A stretch of DNA of 64,000 bases, from contig JABUQX010041977.1 in the NCBI GenBank assembly GCA_015478945.1, positions 16,685-80,684 of the forward strand, read 5' to 3'. The stretch is from Trachelipus rathkii (lineage: Eukaryota; Arthropoda; Malacostraca; Isopoda; Trachelipodidae). Positions 60,490 to 64,000 of this stretch are shown piece by piece; the first letter of the stretch is position 1, and each line of letters opens with the position of its first letter. The notes beneath the pieces are model-generated. The model searched no databases, was not told the DNA's origin, and saw only the letters and a program-made list of their open reading frames with translations. Both the position numbers and the translations under genes were made by a program.

Positions 60490-60492
60490 TAT
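59985..60492. repeat. TA-rich array
   Basis: TA tracts at 59990-60030, 60120-60155, 60265-60300 and 60440-60490, with AT-rich joins. Confidence 0.85.
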
Positions 60493-60790
60493 TATCTTCC
60501 TTTTAACGTGCTTATCCCCTTTTCAGAGGGTAACCGGGGAAACTACGGCGAAATCGAACTTAAAGGCCGGCTAATCCAAGCTTGTCGCCACCAAGTGTTC
60601 GCAGCCGAGTTTAAGTTCTTGCCCCAGGAAGATAAAACTGCCCGCGTAGTAGATGGGGACTTTGAAACGAACGTACCCTCTCGCACGAGAAGATTGGGCT
60701 AGTCAACTACCTACGCCACCACAGACTCGCCGTTCTTTCAGCATCCCTATGTTTAGAGTGCTATTCGAGTTCCTAGTTATTGTGCTTTGA
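60493..60790. other. GC-richer segment before the LINE
   Basis: A 64-codon plus-strand frame (60508-60702) with residues such as GNYGEIELKGRLIQ and DGDFETNVPSRTRRLG. It might be upstream ORF sequence of the LINE that follows, but I cannot match it to a domain. Confidence 0.3.
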
Positions 60791-60839
60791 GGAGGCTGTC
60801 TGCCAGTCAACAATTCACTCTCAACACTATCGTATTGAA

Positions 60840-61870
60840 CGGGCTATATAAAACTCTGTTCTTCCTAAGTTTTCGGAATGTTTTCTTAACAAGACATTTA
60901 TAAAACTTATACATTGAGAGAGTGTCTAAACTTAATCGGAATTTTGGGAAATTTTTATAATTTTTGTTTCTGATTGCCAGTATTTCTTCTGTAAGAACAG
61001 TTCTAATGGTAATTATTCTTTGATCTCCCTCAACTGTTGGTCTTCTGCTCTTCCGCATTTGGGTGAATCTTTTCTGTGGGGCCCTAGATATATCGAAGGC
61101 TTTTGATAAACTCTGGCAACTCAAAAGCTTCTAATCATTCCTCTGAGACTCCCACTATGCGTGAAATATTCATGCTCTGTGTAGCTTTGCTTTTTGCACT
61201 TCCGTTTCAGACTGCAATAGACGTTACTATTTGGTTCTGACACATTAGCACCATAAATCCTTTAAATCTAATCCATAGGGGTGTAGCTTCAAAGAGTTTA
61301 TGTTCTATCCCACAACTTCATTGTTTATTCTAGATAATTGAGTACATTCTTGATTCAGTAATAATAATTATCTGTGTCTCCTCTCCACTCTTTTCGCTGA
61401 AAACTCCACCACTCGCGTTATTCCAGTTTGAAAGACGACTCGTTCAATAGCAAATAAAAATGCTAGGTTGGTAAGCCTTGATATATGAAGAGTAACTCAT
61501 CGTTGAGTATTTCTATAGCTACCTTTATACGTCTCGGCTCTCTCAAGAGAAACTGCGCGTTTGTATTCCAATGCACTCTATAACGTCGGGTCTCTTTCTC
61601 ACTACTATCTTACTTAACGATAAATCGTCCAACACAACTATAAATAATCGTTCGTTTGGAAAACACAACTATAACTCTTTTCCTGTTCTTAATTTTCTTG
61701 ATATTTTTCTTTTCTCTATGATCTTTCTTTGAAGGATCACATTATGTCTATTCTAAAGAAGCTTCTGGATGGTTTGGTGCTATATCGAGGGACAAACCTT
61801 TCCTTTTAGAATTTAATGGAATACTCAATTGTAACGTGCGATTCTCTCGAAAGAGCTCATTCTCACCACC
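60840..61870 (+). pseudogene. jockey-like LINE fragment, reverse transcriptase
   Basis: Plus-strand frames show WSSALPHLGESF leading into ALDISKAFDKLW at 61081-61116 (RT motif A, usually LDISKAFDxVWH). A degraded motif B/SPTLF region follows near 61270-61330, then DLSLKDHIMSI at 61720-61752 (usually LSWKDHI). This wording is typical of jockey-like elements widespread in insects and decapods. No clear YxDD is readable at motif C. Shifts occur every 20-60 codons, so it is inactive, or the sequence is error-rich here. It differs in sequence type from the LINE at 1-8 kb. Confidence 0.75.
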
Positions 61871-64000
61871 AGTGGCTGTCGTCAATGCACACAGATTATG
61901 TACTGGTCAAGCAGAATGGTTTATTTAAACAATCACGCTATATAAATCATATTAAGTATGGTTAACTATAATATATTTTTATTTTAGGCTAAATTTATCG
62001 AAAAATTTATAGTAGGATTTCAATCTATGTTAAGTATTTTGAGTCTATCAAAGATTCGCTCAATGAGTAAAATATAAAATAAAAATATCGTGCCTATTGA
62101 TCCAAAATGAAATTTGTCCATGTTGTAACAGTTCGACTTAATCACAAAGTAGGGAATATTAATTCTCACTATTAAGCAAGGTCTTATAGGTTATATAGAT
62201 GTGAAGAGTAATAAACCAATTGGAAAGAGTATAATGAGCCATTAGTGTCGCACTAATGTTGGTATATAGAGAAGGATGGAAGTTTAGAGATACATTACCT
62301 TATGTTTTCGCTTGATAGAGTGGTCGCGTTAATGTGTGCTAGCCTTATATATAGTACAGTGCTTTCACTTTTATTGCTGAAGTGTCTTCATCGCTTTCAA
62401 CAAAAACCAACAGTACATATATGTCATTGCTCAATCCATCTGCCCCTGAGTAATGATCTCAATTAGGAGTAATGTCATGAATACACTCTTTTACGCCTTG
62501 TTCATGCGCTTACTCAGTTCAAGAGTTTGGAGGGAAAATGTTAGATAGGAATGTAAAAAATGACTAATTTCAGTGACACTTTCTGCGACCCGTAAACTGT
62601 TTCTGATAAATTATACTGTTGCACCACTCTCCTTATGTTGTCGCTATTTCAGCTCTTTTTTTTGCCAAGTATATGCCTGTAACAACATCTTTGGACAAAG
62701 TGAATGTGCGCAATGCTTGATAGTTCATAGGCTTTAATTTCCTAATCAAGTGCATTGGCCCGTTGACAATTTTCGAAAAATTTGACACGGTCCAGATGAG
62801 AGAAACTTCCCTGCTTTCTAATTCAGCTTCACTCTAAACTCAGAGAGAGAAGAGAGTGTGCATATATTTCTCACTCACTTCTGTCCTTCGCCTTGTCCAG
62901 GGCCTTCACGAGAGATTCTTCACTCAAACTCCCTCTAGAGTTTTAATGTGTAGAAGTTCGTCGGTAAAAATAACTCCCTTAGGATATTACTATAGGCAGG
63001 CTATACTATAACATTTATCTTTTAAGCCAGGAGTAATATTGTAGATCTATTCTTGGCTCATATTATATTGACATCGTAACTCGTTGTATTGAGTGCAATA
63101 TCCCGGCTTATCACAATCACACAAGAGTATTAATACACTAGTATTTTAGTGAGATATTCTGTGCCATGCGAAAGCCGAGAAGAGTCCACAACTTTCAAAT
63201 CACTACAGATCAGCAATGTGTGCTTAAAATATTTAATCCGGTCCACTTCAAAGAGTATAGGACATTACTTTTATAGGTTTCCTTCAATCGGTGTACGCAT
63301 GACCGCTTTTACCGGAAATGTGTATGGAGAAGAGAGTTGTTTAGTATAATTTGTAATGATTTAGAGAAGCGGGCTAGTTAGGCTTTTATAGAAATGTGAA
63401 GTCATAAGTGGAAAATATAAGCTCAGCCATCATCATCTACAAATAGAATACTTCCAGAGTCTCACACCATCATTTGTGAACATCTCGGAAAACATAAAAC
63501 CTATTCTTATGAGTTGAGTCCTTAGTTAGTAAATAGTGGGTTCCAGTCAAAATTTTTCTACTGTCTTTCTATTTCTATATATATATATACTAATATTAAA
63601 CATGTTTATCTAATACATTCCACTCTTGCAGGCGTGAACTAAGAGTTCCGCTTATTGTTTTGACAAATAGAGATCTCGGACTAAATCACTTAGTTGCGGC
63701 TGTGTGATCGTGTGTGGTTTGGTATTTATTTGATTCTTTTGGTATATATGGGGTATCTGCAATACTTGATGCTCCTGCATTAGAGTGGTCGAAAGAAGGC
63801 CATTCATTTTAAACTCACGTAATCCTATTCTCCCTTAGGCGCAAGAAAGTCTTGGATGCTACTCTGAATCTCGTTTAAAGTATATATTCTATTAACATAT
63901 GGGGGACATTGGTCTTCTGTGGCTGACTGAATATTTTGGATACAAAATACATGGCTCCTTTTATTTTTTGAACTCTCTTTACACACCCAAGCCTCTAAAG
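61871..64000. other. AT-moderate DNA, no gene called
   Basis: No recognised repeat, domain or splice-bounded exon. It might contain the 3' part of the LINE at its start. A short TA tract lies at 63576-63590. Confidence 0.35.

Overview
The window looks like nuclear DNA from an animal, most likely an arthropod and plausibly a decapod crustacean. It is very AT-rich. Long TA-rich simple-repeat arrays break it up about every 1-2 kb, splice-like signals are present, and there are no operons, ribosome binding sites or long ORFs. The retrotransposon relics resemble the RTE-like, jockey-like and CR1-like families common in decapods. That placement is an inference from repeat style, not from a marker gene.

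Layout. 1-8 kb: a degenerate jockey-like LINE on the minus strand, split by two TIR transposons of hAT type. 8-15.1 kb: a third hAT-like element, two inverted copies of a ~0.96 kb TIR element, and a degenerate RTE-like RT fragment. 15-22.3 kb: AT-rich DNA, a hairpin, a GGAGTC-rich cluster and three copies of an unclassified repeat made of a GC-rich block plus a poly-T block. 22.4-24.4 kb: almost pure A/T with TAA/ATT character. 24.9-26.9 kb: a broken hAT transposase and a foldback repeat. 26.9-28.5 kb: the best candidate for host coding sequence, two minus-strand exons whose splice phases match. 28.5-30.6 kb: TA arrays. 31-34.3 kb: a Harbinger-type MITE, an unexplained GC-rich island, a strongly self-complementary GC segment and an LTR-like block. 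34.3-46.5 kb: mostly intergenic or intronic DNA with two more RTE-like fragments (one followed by a C2H2 zinc finger) and one CR1-like fragment. 48.5-58.6 kb: a ~10 kb imperfect palindrome centred near 54.5 kb. 58.8-64 kb: TA arrays and a degenerate jockey-like LINE.

Apart from the two candidate exons, everything coding that I can recognise is a mobile-element relic with frameshifts and stops. From about 44 kb onward the text looks less clean: many short indels in conserved motifs and frequent ACTC/CTCT/GAGTG insertions. Fine structure there should be treated with caution. I found no bacterial-type system, CRISPR array, rRNA or convincing tRNA.
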